Origin: an uncultured Mailhella sp.
GTDB taxonomy: Bacteria; Desulfobacterota; Desulfovibrionia; Desulfovibrionales; Desulfovibrionaceae
Length of the DNA stretch: 7,974 nucleotides
NCBI GenBank assembly: GCA_944324625.1
Contig: CALUWZ010000076.1
Span: 1 to 7,974 of the forward strand
Reading direction: 5' to 3'
Under the pieces are notes generated by a model, which worked only from the letters and a program-made list of their open reading frames with translations, did not search any database and was not told the DNA's origin. A program made the position numbers and the translations under genes. Positions 1-6,726 of the stretch are shown in pieces. Position 1 is the stretch's first letter; every line of letters starts with the position of its first letter.

Positions 1-1
1 G

Positions 2-661
2 GCACTTGAAAAAAATGTAGAAAAGGTTGTTGCCCTTTCAACGGATAAGGCCAGTTCGCCGATTAATTTATACGGTGCGACAAAATTATGCTCCGACAAG
101 CTTTTTATTGCGGCAAACGGTTACAGCGGAAGCAAAAGAACGAAATTTTCCGTGGTCAGATACGGCAATGTGGCAGGTTCGCGCGGTTCTGTCATTCCGT
201 ATTTCCGTCAATTGGTTATGGAAGGAGCCAAAAGTCTGCCCATTACCGATTTTCAGATGACAAGATTTTGGCTTAAGCTTGAAAATGCCGTATGGCTTGT
301 GATTAAAGCATTTGAAGATATGCGCGGCGGTGAGCTTTATGTCAAAAAAATACCTTCCATGCGTATAGTTGATCTGGCAAAGGCCATTGCTCCTCATTTG
401 CCCATGCATGAAATAGGCATACGTCCCGGCGAAAAAATTCATGAACAGATGATTTCCGTTGAAGATGCAAGGCATACAGTGGAATTTGATGAATATTTTA
501 TCATACAGCCTGATCTTGCATGGTGGCAAAATAAAAAAGAAGGCTTGGGCGGCAAAGCCGTTCCGCCGGATTTTGTTTACAGTTCTGGCACCAATACCGA
601 TTGGCTGACTGTGGAAGATATGCAAAATTTAATTGCCGAAATTCAATATGAAAAGCTATAA
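2..661 (+). CDS. pseB: UDP-N-acetylglucosamine 4,6-dehydratase (inverting), 5' end missing
   Basis: This is the C-terminal 219 residues of PseB, the cytosolic NADP-dependent SDR enzyme that starts pseudaminic acid synthesis by dehydrating UDP-GlcNAc and inverting C5. The frame is open from base 2 to the TAA at 659-661. Visible signatures are STDKASSPINLYGATK (fragment residues 13-28), holding the Asp-Lys pair, the catalytic Tyr and the SDR Lys in the spacing I recall for H. pylori FlaA1/PseB (Lys133, Tyr141). There follow RYGNVAGSRGSVIP and QMTRFW, both typical of the family. By that alignment roughly 117 N-terminal residues, including the nucleotide-binding glycine motif, lie before the window, giving a normal total length. 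The last 14 bases overlap the preferred start of pseC. The pairing with pseC and pseF makes the inverting PseB assignment firmer than the retaining 4,6-dehydratases of the bacillosamine/legionaminate routes. Confidence 0.93.
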   Translation, partial: ALEKNVEKVVALSTDKASSPINLYGATKLCSDKLFIAANGYSGSKRTKFSVVRYGNVAGSRGSVIPYFRQLVMEGAKSLPITDFQMTRFWLKLENAVWLVIKAFEDMRGGELYVKKIPSMRIVDLAKAIAPHLPMHEIGIRPGEKIHEQMISVEDARHTVEFDEYFIIQPDLAWWQNKKEGLGGKAVPPDFVYSSGTNTDWLTVEDMQNLIAEIQYEKL

Positions 662-1751
662 TTACGGAAAGCAATATCTTGATGAAGAAGATTATCAGGC
701 TGTTTTGGAAGTATTAAAGTCTGATTTTCTTACATGCGGACCAAAAGTAAAGGAGTTTGAACAAGCTCTCTGTAACTATACGGGTGCAAAATACTGTGTT
801 GCCGTCAGCAATGCTACGGCCGGTCTGCACTTGGCCATGCTGTCTCTCGGTATCGGGGCTGGCGATGAGGCGATTACTTCTCCCATTACGTTTTTGTCTT
901 CTGCCAATTGTGCACGGTTTGCGGGGGCGGATGTTGTTTTTGCGGATATTGAAAGCGATACGGCAAATATTGATGTTCAGGAAATTGAAAAACGTATAAC
1001 CGACAAAACAAAAGTGCTTATTCCTGTTCATTTTGCAGGACAGAGCTGTGATATGGAAAAAATCCGTGCATTGGCGCAAAAGCATAATCTTTTTATTGTG
1101 GAAGATGCCGCCCATGCCATAGGTTCCGATTATAAGAATACCAAAGTCGGTTCCTGCAGATTTTCGGATATGACGGTTTTTTCCTTTCATCCCGTGAAAA
1201 ATATGACAACCGGCGAAGGGGGAGCCGTTACCACCAATAACGAAGAATTGTATGAAAAGCTTCTTGCGTTTCGTTCCCACGGCATGCATAAAACAGGAGA
1301 AATGCAGAATACGTGGGAATATGAAATGCATGAGCTCGGGTATAACAGCCGTATGACGGATATACAGGCGGCTCTTGGCATCAGTCAGCTTAAAAAATTG
1401 GAACGGTTTAAAACACGCAGGCGTGAAATTGTGGATTTTTATAATAAAAATCTCGGATTGCCGCATCTTTTTGAAAAAGAATTTTCCAATGCCTGTTTTC
1501 ATTTATATCCTGTTTTGGTTGAAAACAGAAAAGAATTTTATTTTAAAGCCAAAGAAAAAGGGCTTAATCTGCAGGTGCATTACATTCCTGTCCATTTGCA
1601 GCCTTATTACCGCAAGTTGGGGTATAAAGCAGGAGATTATCCGAAGGCTGAGGCATATTACGAAAAATGTATTTCTTTGCCTTTATATCCGATTTTAACC
1701 GATAGTGATTTAACTTTCATTATTAAAGCAGTAAAAGAGATTTTACAATGA
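648..1751 (+). CDS. pseC: UDP-4-amino-4,6-dideoxy-N-acetyl-beta-L-altrosamine transaminase
   Basis: PseC is a PLP-dependent DegT/DnrJ/EryC1-family (fold type I) aminotransferase that puts an amino group on C4 of the PseB product, normally using L-glutamate. The 367-residue protein from ATG 648 has the family's usual length. Visible features include SNATAGLHLAM in the phosphate-binding region, EDAAHAIGS with the cofactor Asp at residue 153, SFHPVKNMTTGEGG with the Schiff-base Lys at residue 184, and NSRMTDIQAALG near the middle. The start is ATG 648 because known PseC proteins begin close to the YGKQYLDEED segment. An in-frame TTG at 633 would add only five residues, and neither start has a strong Shine-Dalgarno site. 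The gene overlaps pseB by 14 bases and its TGA overlaps the next ATG (ATGA), so translation is probably coupled on both sides. Confidence 0.91.
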   Translation: MKSYNYGKQYLDEEDYQAVLEVLKSDFLTCGPKVKEFEQALCNYTGAKYCVAVSNATAGLHLAMLSLGIGAGDEAITSPITFLSSANCARFAGADVVFADIESDTANIDVQEIEKRITDKTKVLIPVHFAGQSCDMEKIRALAQKHNLFIVEDAAHAIGSDYKNTKVGSCRFSDMTVFSFHPVKNMTTGEGGAVTTNNEELYEKLLAFRSHGMHKTGEMQNTWEYEMHELGYNSRMTDIQAALGISQLKKLERFKTRRREIVDFYNKNLGLPHLFEKEFSNACFHLYPVLVENRKEFYFKAKEKGLNLQVHYIPVHLQPYYRKLGYKAGDYPKAEAYYEKCISLPLYPILTDSDLTFIIKAVKEILQ

Positions 1752-2638
1752 AGCTTTGTTTGGGGACAGTACAGCTTGGAATGAAATACGGCATTGCGGG
1801 TGATCCTCAGCCTGATGCGGATGAGGCAATGCGTATTCTTGATTATGCATTTGCCAACGATATTACATCGCTTGATACGGCTTCTTCTTACGGAAATTCG
1901 GAAGACGTTATCGGCAGTTTTCTGCAAAAAAATCCTGCAGCTCAAAAAAAGGTTCGGATTGTTACCAAAACCCCCGCCCATTGTTTTGAGGGGCAGGAAA
2001 TAAAAAATTATACAAATATCTTGAGAAATTCTTTGCAGGCATCATTAAAAAAACTGCATGCTCCGTTTGTTGAGAGTTATCTTTTTCATACAGCAGATTA
2101 TGCATACGATTATGAAAAACTTTATGCTCTTTATCAATTAAAACAAAGCGGTGACGTTTTGCACTGCGGAATATCCGTTTATACGCCCGATGAGGCTTTG
2201 TCTGCCATAAACAGCGGTTTTATTGACTGCATACAGGTACCGTTTAATTTGTTTGACCATCGTTTTTATACCTCGGGAATTTTTTCTTCGGCAAAAGAAA
2301 AAAATATTGCCGTATACTGCAGAAGTGTTTATTTGCAGGGACTTTTTGTCATGGATATGCGGAATCTTCCGCCGTCAATGGCGCAAGCCCGTCAATATTT
2401 GTGCAAGCTTAATGAAACAGCGAAAGCACATGGCTTAAGTCCTGCAGAAATGGCTATGGCATTTGTAAATTCTTTTTCTGAGACAGATAAAATTCTTGTG
2501 GGGGTAAATTCTCTGGAACAGCTGAAAGATAATGTTGCATATAGTCAAAAATGTATTGATGCGGCTTTAACAGCGGTTATTCTTCAAAAATTTGCTATGG
2601 TGCCTCCACAAATATATTTGCCGACGTTATGGAGGTAA
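1748..2638 (+). CDS. aldo/keto reductase of the nonulosonate operon
   Basis: A 296-residue NAD(P)H-dependent aldo/keto reductase, of normal length for this TIM-barrel family. All four catalytic residues can be placed: Asp43 and Tyr48 in LDTASSYGN, Lys74 in IVTKTP, and His114 in YLFHTAD. GISVY (141-145), RSVYLQGLF (192-200) and VGVNSLEQLKDN (251-262, nucleotide phosphate-binding region) support a complete, active enzyme. The start overlaps the stop of pseC as ATGA, with a weak AAGAG sequence about seven bases upstream. Canonical CMP-pseudaminic acid synthesis has no aldo/keto reductase step, so the substrate is unknown. It may reduce a carbonyl on a sugar nucleotide, on the nonulosonate, or on a precursor of a side-chain substituent. 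The family is clear; the substrate is not. Confidence 0.88.
   Translation: MKLCLGTVQLGMKYGIAGDPQPDADEAMRILDYAFANDITSLDTASSYGNSEDVIGSFLQKNPAAQKKVRIVTKTPAHCFEGQEIKNYTNILRNSLQASLKKLHAPFVESYLFHTADYAYDYEKLYALYQLKQSGDVLHCGISVYTPDEALSAINSGFIDCIQVPFNLFDHRFYTSGIFSSAKEKNIAVYCRSVYLQGLFVMDMRNLPPSMAQARQYLCKLNETAKAHGLSPAEMAMAFVNSFSETDKILVGVNSLEQLKDNVAYSQKCIDAALTAVILQKFAMVPPQIYLPTLWR
2631..2635 (+). promoter_or_regulatory. ribosome binding site GGAGG for the methyltransferase gene
   Basis: GGAGG lies seven bases before ATG 2643 and directly abuts the TAA stop of the aldo/keto reductase gene. It is the best Shine-Dalgarno match in the window. It decides the methyltransferase start in favour of ATG 2643 over the upstream in-frame TTG 2592, which lies inside the previous gene. 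Confidence 0.8.
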
Positions 2639-2642
2639 TGCT

Positions 2643-3308
2643 ATGAAAACTCAAGAACAGGTTTTTGCCGGACAAGAAGCTGATCAATGGTTTTTACGAA
2701 ATAAGAATGTGATTAATGCCAAAAGTAAGGAAAATGATATTTGTTATAATATAATTAGGCAGTCGTTATCCAAGAAGCAGATACGCAGTGTTTTGGAACT
2801 TGGCTGCTCAAACGGCTACCGACTTAATTTTTTAAAAGAAGTTTTTTCAAATGATACAAAGTTTGTGGGCTGCGATGTTTCAAAACTTGCTGTAGAAGAC
2901 GGCATAAAACGCTATGGATTGGAGCTTTGCTGCTCTTCTTTGGCGGATTTTTCTTACTCTGAACAATTTGACCTTGTGATTGTAAATTTTGTTCTGCACT
3001 GGATTGACAGGGAGTTATTATATAACTGCATAGCTAAAATCGATTCATTTTTAAAATGCCAAAATTCATTTCTGCTTTTAGGCGATTTTTACCCTTATGT
3101 ACCGCATAAGAGGCGCTATCATCATTGCGAGCAGGAAAAAATTTATACATATAAATTGGATTATAAAAATTTTTTCTTGGCGTCAAATTGTTATCAGGTA
3201 TTGCAGGAATATATATACAATACTGATAAAACAGAAAAATTAGATGGAAACAACCGCGCAGGCGTGGTTCTTTTGGAAAAGAACGATAATTTTTTTATTG
3301 AGTTGTAA
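2643..3308 (+). CDS. class I SAM-dependent methyltransferase
   Basis: A 221-residue Rossmann-fold methyltransferase, probably acting in the cytosol on a small molecule. Motif I is VLELGCSNGYRLNFL (from residue 50, ELGCSNG at 52-58). The acidic residue expected at the end of strand beta-2 is Asp78 in FVGCDVS. FDLVIVNFVLHWID (109-122) corresponds to motif IV and the following segment. The N-terminal AGQEADQWFLRNK resembles the lead-in of methyltransferases found among glycan and sugar genes. The C-terminal third (HKRRYHHCEQEKIYTYKLDY onward) is rich in Tyr, His and Lys and may shape the substrate pocket. The start is set by GGAGG at 2631. The gene is more A+T-rich than its two neighbours. O- or N-methylation of a nonulosonate or of its acyl substituent is the simplest role from context, but the sequence does not identify the acceptor. 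Confidence 0.86.
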   Translation: MKTQEQVFAGQEADQWFLRNKNVINAKSKENDICYNIIRQSLSKKQIRSVLELGCSNGYRLNFLKEVFSNDTKFVGCDVSKLAVEDGIKRYGLELCCSSLADFSYSEQFDLVIVNFVLHWIDRELLYNCIAKIDSFLKCQNSFLLLGDFYPYVPHKRRYHHCEQEKIYTYKLDYKNFFLASNCYQVLQEYIYNTDKTEKLDGNNRAGVVLLEKNDNFFIEL

Positions 3309-3317
3309 GGTGTTGAT

Positions 3318-4631
3318 ATGTTAAAAAATAATAGTGCAGCAGTACAGGAAAAAGCTGTTCGCCTTATTCCGGGCATGACACAGCTTCTTTCCAAGCGTCC
3401 CGACAGGTTCGGCAGAGGGGTTTGGCCGACTTATTATAAAGAAGCCAAAGGCATACTAATAACCGATCTTGACGGCAAAACATATCTTGATTTCAGCATA
3501 GGCGGCATAGGCGCAACAGTTCTCGGTTATGCAGATGAAGATGTTAACAGAGCCGTTATTGATGTTATACAAAAAGGTTCAGCCAGTACGCTTAATGCTC
3601 CTGAAGAGGTAAAGCTTGCTGAAAAATTGATTGAACTTCACCCTTGGGCTGAGATGGCACGCTTTGCCCGTTCAGGCGGAGAGGCCATGTCCATAGCCGT
3701 GCGCATTGCCCGTGCAGCATCAGGAAAGGATAAAATTATATTTTGCGGTTATCACGGCTGGACGGACTGGTATCTTGCGGCAAACCTCGGAAAAAAAGAA
3801 GCCCTTGACGAACATTGGATAGCAGGGCTTAATCCGAATGGTGTACCCAAAGGGCTCACAGGAACTGCCGTTCCTTTCAGATATAACGATATTGAGGATT
3901 TTCTTTTGGCTGTGTCGCAGGCAGGGGATGATCTTGCCGCCATTGTTATGGAACCGTTAAGAAATTTTGAGCCGACGCAGGAATTTATTGCTGTTATCCA
4001 TGATACTGCAAAAAGGAAAAACGTTCCGCTGATAATAGATGAAATTTCCGCAGGATTTCGCATCTGCAATGGCGGAGCACATTTAAAACTTGGTTTTCAG
4101 CCTGATATGGCTGTTTTTTCCAAGGCTCTCGGCAACGGCTTTCCCATTTCTGCAATTATCGGCAGGGAGTGGATTATGAAGTCTGCACAGGATGCTTTTA
4201 TTACGAGCACAAACTGGACGGAAAGAACAGGTCCTGCCGCCGCGCTTGCCATGATTGACAAGTTTGTTTCCAATAATGTTTCGGCACATTTGCTGCATAT
4301 TGCAGATATGGTCTGGAAAGGATGGGAAGAACTCAGCAAAAAATATGCATTCGGTCTGCATATTGGTGGGTTCAAGCCTCTTATTCATTTTGCGTTTCCT
4401 GAAAATCATTTGCTTTATACTACTTTTTTTACACAGGAAATGCTGAAAATGGGCTTTTTGGCAGGTTCCGGATTTTATGCCATGTATGCCCATACGGAAA
4501 AAGATGTTGAAAAATATCTTTGTGCCTGTGATGCCGTATTTGGCAGGCTGTCAGAACATATAAAAAATAATAATGTCGAAAAGCAGCTTAAATGTCAGAC
4601 TGCACAGGCAGGTTTTGGAAGAATCAATTAG
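3318..4631 (+). CDS. class III aminotransferase, glutamate-1-semialdehyde aminomutase-like
   Basis: A 437-residue PLP enzyme of aminotransferase class III, close in layout to HemL. Landmarks are DGKTYLDFSIGG (52-63), ARSGGEA (117-123), GYHGWTDWYLA (144-154), MEP (211-213), IIDEISAGFR with cofactor Asp241 (239-248), and FSKALGNGFPISA with the Schiff-base Lys269 (267-279). It ends in AQAGFGRIN, like the GFxRx tails of HemL-like proteins in surface polysaccharide clusters. ATG 3318 is preceded by AAGG at 3307-3310, which overlaps the previous stop. True HemL makes 5-aminolevulinate for tetrapyrroles, but no haem gene is nearby and the gene sits inside a pse operon. A transaminase or aminomutase role in building an amino-bearing sugar substituent is therefore more likely. 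Relatives of this type often sit beside or are fused to SpsF/PseF-type cytidylyltransferases, which fits the pseF gene directly downstream. The substrate is unknown. Confidence 0.88.
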   Translation: MLKNNSAAVQEKAVRLIPGMTQLLSKRPDRFGRGVWPTYYKEAKGILITDLDGKTYLDFSIGGIGATVLGYADEDVNRAVIDVIQKGSASTLNAPEEVKLAEKLIELHPWAEMARFARSGGEAMSIAVRIARAASGKDKIIFCGYHGWTDWYLAANLGKKEALDEHWIAGLNPNGVPKGLTGTAVPFRYNDIEDFLLAVSQAGDDLAAIVMEPLRNFEPTQEFIAVIHDTAKRKNVPLIIDEISAGFRICNGGAHLKLGFQPDMAVFSKALGNGFPISAIIGREWIMKSAQDAFITSTNWTERTGPAAALAMIDKFVSNNVSAHLLHIADMVWKGWEELSKKYAFGLHIGGFKPLIHFAFPENHLLYTTFFTQEMLKMGFLAGSGFYAMYAHTEKDVEKYLCACDAVFGRLSEHIKNNNVEKQLKCQTAQAGFGRIN

Positions 4632-4634
4632 GAG
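4631..4634 (+). promoter_or_regulatory. ribosome binding site GGAG for pseF
   Basis: GGAG begins on the last base of the upstream TAG stop and lies five bases before ATG 4640. It supports ATG 4640 as the pseF start rather than an in-frame ATG at 4592 inside the aminotransferase gene, which would add 16 residues with no family resemblance. Confidence 0.75.
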
Positions 4635-4639
4635 CAGCC

Positions 4640-5329
4640 ATGAATATAGCCGTTATTCCTGCCCGTTCGGGTTCAAAGCGCATTCCGAAGAAAAATATAA
4701 AAGATTTTATGGGAAAGCCTATGATTTCCTATGCAATCAAGGCGGCAAAAGAAGCAGGTATTTTTGATACTGTCATGGTTTCCGCCGACAGCGAAGAAAT
4801 TGCCGAAATTGCAAGGCAGTATGGGGCGGAAGTTCCTTTTCTGCGCAGTGAAAAAAATGCATCGGATACGGCAACTACCTTTGATGTTATGGAAGAGGTT
4901 CTTCTTGAGTATCAAAAACGGGAGAAAGTTTTCGATACTGTCTGCTGCATATATCCGTGCGTTCCTTTTTTGACGGGGGCAATTCTTCGGAAAGCCTATG
5001 CTTTCATCGGACAGTATGATTCTGTTATTCCTGTTTGCAAATATCCTGTTCCCATCGAATGGGCTATGGAAGTTCATGGTAATGTTCTTAAGGCTTATGA
5101 CAGGAAAGCACAAAAAAAACGTTCTCAGGAACTTGTTCCAAAGTTTTATGATGCAGGAATGTTTTATTTTTCCAAGTATGGGATACTGATGGAAAATAAA
5201 AGCTTTATCAATGATAATGCATTTGCCTTCATTCTTCAGGAAAATGAAGTACAGGATATCGATACCCTTGAAAATTGGAAACATGCAGAAATAAAATATA
5301 TGGTTATGCAGTATGAAGCTCGGTCTTAA
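4640..5329 (+). CDS. pseF: pseudaminic acid cytidylyltransferase (CMP-Pse synthetase)
   Basis: PseF activates free pseudaminic acid with CTP to CMP-pseudaminic acid, the donor used by glycosyltransferases; it acts in the cytosol and needs Mg2+. The 229-residue length is normal. The nucleotide-binding motif IPARSGSKRIPKKNIKDF is at residues 6-23, with GKPMISYAI following. CCIYPCVPFL (102-111) matches the family's YPTAPF-like segment, with Cys in place of the more usual Thr. ENEVQDIDTLENWKHAE (201-217) is the hallmark C-terminal region, and Asp206 and Asp208 are the probable metal ligands. These features favour PseF over NeuA or the legionaminic acid enzyme LegF. The last 17 bases overlap the next gene. 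A run of eight A residues at 5112-5119 is a possible slippage site. Confidence 0.92.
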   Translation: MNIAVIPARSGSKRIPKKNIKDFMGKPMISYAIKAAKEAGIFDTVMVSADSEEIAEIARQYGAEVPFLRSEKNASDTATTFDVMEEVLLEYQKREKVFDTVCCIYPCVPFLTGAILRKAYAFIGQYDSVIPVCKYPVPIEWAMEVHGNVLKAYDRKAQKKRSQELVPKFYDAGMFYFSKYGILMENKSFINDNAFAFILQENEVQDIDTLENWKHAEIKYMVMQYEARS

Positions 5330-6080
5330 ACTTTGGTCTTCAAATACGGATTTTTATTATCGGGAAGCCCAAAAATTATATAGTCAGGGTCATTTTGATT
5401 ATATTGAACTGTATGTTGTTCCGGATACCTGTTTTGCATTGGAAAAATGGCAGAAGCTATCAATTCCGTTTATTTTGCATGCTCCGCATTTCAGACATAA
5501 GGTTAATTTGGCAGATGAAAAAAATTTTTTTTATAATAAAGAAATTTTTGATCAAGTCGAAAAATACAGACAAAAGCTGAATGCACTGTATACAGTGGTT
5601 CATTTGGGTATGGAAGGAACTATTGAGGAATCGGTTTGGCAGCTCAGTCAGATACAGCCCAAAAATTTTGTAGTTGAAAATAAGCCGTATGTTCCGCCCG
5701 GATGTCCTCAAAAAAAATGCAGGGGCAGCACGGCAGAAGAAATTCTTTTTGCTGTTGAACAGTTGGGGTGCGGTTTTTGCTTGGATATCGGCCATGCATT
5801 ATGTACTGCTAATTATTTGGAACAAGCCCCTTATGCTTATTTGGCAAAATTTCAGAAATTATCTCCCAAAATGTATCATCTGTCCGATGGCGACATTAAT
5901 TCTTTTTTGGATCAGCACAGGCATTTGGGGGCGGGAGATTATGATATGTCAGAAATTTTTTCAATTATTGATTACAGCTTGCCTATTTCTATAGAAACAG
6001 AAAAGAGCAGTTTATATAACTTGACAGATTTTATTGCTGATGTGAATTATATTAAAACTATAATCATGGCGGAAAAATAA
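5313..6080 (+). CDS. TIM-barrel sugar phosphate isomerase/epimerase-like protein
   Basis: A 255-residue protein of the xylose isomerase-like / AP endonuclease 2 TIM-barrel superfamily, cytosolic and without a signal peptide. The N-terminal strand MKLGLKLWSSN, then FDYIELYV (28-35), FILHAPH (54-60), VVHLG (95-99), FVVENK with Glu122, CLDIGHA with Asp158 and His161, YHLSDGD with His189, HRHLGAGDYD with His204, and ISIETEK with Glu228 follow the order of the divalent-metal ligands in this superfamily, so the metal centre looks intact. ATG 5313 lies inside the end of pseF (17-base overlap) with no clear Shine-Dalgarno site, so it is probably translated by coupling. No such enzyme belongs to the textbook pseudaminic pathway. 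It could isomerise or epimerise a sugar acid, an intermediate or a substituent precursor. The fold is confident; the reaction is not. Confidence 0.82.
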   Translation: MKLGLKLWSSNTDFYYREAQKLYSQGHFDYIELYVVPDTCFALEKWQKLSIPFILHAPHFRHKVNLADEKNFFYNKEIFDQVEKYRQKLNALYTVVHLGMEGTIEESVWQLSQIQPKNFVVENKPYVPPGCPQKKCRGSTAEEILFAVEQLGCGFCLDIGHALCTANYLEQAPYAYLAKFQKLSPKMYHLSDGDINSFLDQHRHLGAGDYDMSEIFSIIDYSLPISIETEKSSLYNLTDFIADVNYIKTIIMAEK

Positions 6081-6081
6081 A

Positions 6082-6726
6082 ATGAAAAAAATACTTATTA
6101 TCGGCGGCAACGGATTGGGTATCAGTGTTGCTGAGTTTATTGAAGAATGTTCCGAATATCAAGTGCTTGGGTATTTGAATGATTTTGAAAAAATCGGAAT
6201 GGTTTTGGGCAGCCATGAAGTTGTTGGAACATGTTCTGATTGGAAACGTTTTGGTCCTGATTGTTATTTTGTTTATACACTGCATAGGTTTTGTTCTATG
6301 CAGGAACGTTATAAAAAATTAAAACAGCTCCAAATTTCCATAGATAAATTTCCAAATATTGTGCACCCGCAGACTTATATTTCAAAAAGCAGCAAAATTA
6401 ATGGGTTCGGAACAATAATATTTCCTTTTGCAGCTGTTCAGCATCATGCGGTTATAGGCAGTTTCTGTTCTATCCGTTCGGGAGCAAATATCGGGCATGA
6501 CTGTCATATAGGAGAATTTAACTATATTGGTCCAAATGCTGTTCTTTCAGGATTTGTTCAAACACAGGAAGGTGTTTATATAGCTCCAAATGTAACGGTA
6601 AATTCTTCTGTAACACTGCATCAATTTTCTATGGCGGGAAGCAACAGTGTTATTTATAAAGATATAGCGGAAAATTTGCTTTATCAGGGGAATCCTTCCC
6701 GCTGCATGGGAAAAGCCAATGAATAA
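6082..6726 (+). CDS. NeuD/PglD-type hexapeptide acyltransferase
   Basis: A 214-residue sialic acid O-acetyltransferase NeuD-family protein, related to PglD. The N-terminal Rossmann-like domain begins KKILIIGGNGLGISVAEFI, binding the sugar nucleotide or sugar in relatives. The C-terminal left-handed beta-helix is built of hexapeptide repeats from about residue 95 (NIVHPQTYIS, then AVIGSFCSIRSGANIGHDC, IGEFNYIGPNAVLSG, VYIAPNVTVNSSV). His139 in NIGHD is the likely general base, and GNPSRCMG (203-210) is the usual coenzyme A-proximal tail. Length is typical. It starts two bases after the upstream stop, with GGCGGA just before. It should transfer an acetyl or other acyl group from CoA (or possibly ACP) to an amine or hydroxyl of the nonulosonate or its precursor. 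It could replace PseH, whose gene is not seen here, or add an extra O-acyl group. Confidence 0.86.
   Translation: MKKILIIGGNGLGISVAEFIEECSEYQVLGYLNDFEKIGMVLGSHEVVGTCSDWKRFGPDCYFVYTLHRFCSMQERYKKLKQLQISIDKFPNIVHPQTYISKSSKINGFGTIIFPFAAVQHHAVIGSFCSIRSGANIGHDCHIGEFNYIGPNAVLSGFVQTQEGVYIAPNVTVNSSVTLHQFSMAGSNSVIYKDIAENLLYQGNPSRCMGKANE

Noticed and set aside
86..625. Minus-strand open frame of 179 codons opposite pseB
   Set aside because: Antisense shadow of pseB with no family resemblance; the + strand frame carries the conserved SDR motifs.
633..647. TTG 633 as an alternative pseC start
   Set aside because: It adds only five residues and lacks a good Shine-Dalgarno site at proper spacing; ATG 648 fits the family start. 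It cannot be fully excluded.
714..1502. Long open frame on the minus strand opposite pseC (262 codons)
   Set aside because: It lies fully inside a well-supported gene, its translation shows no recognisable domain and is rich in Phe, Ile, His and Lys as expected of an antisense shadow, and there is no Shine-Dalgarno context.
2592..2642. TTG 2592 as the methyltransferase start
   Set aside because: It would sit 47 bases inside the reductase gene, while ATG 2643 has an excellent GGAGG seven bases upstream.
2638..2646. Tiny ATG-CTA-TGA frame between the reductase stop and the methyltransferase start
   Set aside because: Two codons only; most simply chance overlap of start and stop letters, with no evidence of regulatory use.
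3318..4631. Calling this gene hemL (tetrapyrrole synthesis)
   Set aside because: The family fits, but the setting inside a pse operon with no haem genes argues for another substrate, so no gene symbol is given.
5518..5532. A7T8 block as a possible transcription terminator
   Set aside because: No G+C-rich stem precedes the T-run and it lies in the middle of an intact coding frame.
6082..6726. Calling this gene pglD, neuD or pseH
   Set aside because: The fold is shared by several acyltransferases acting on different amines or hydroxyls, and PseH is a GNAT of a different fold; the acceptor cannot be read from the sequence.
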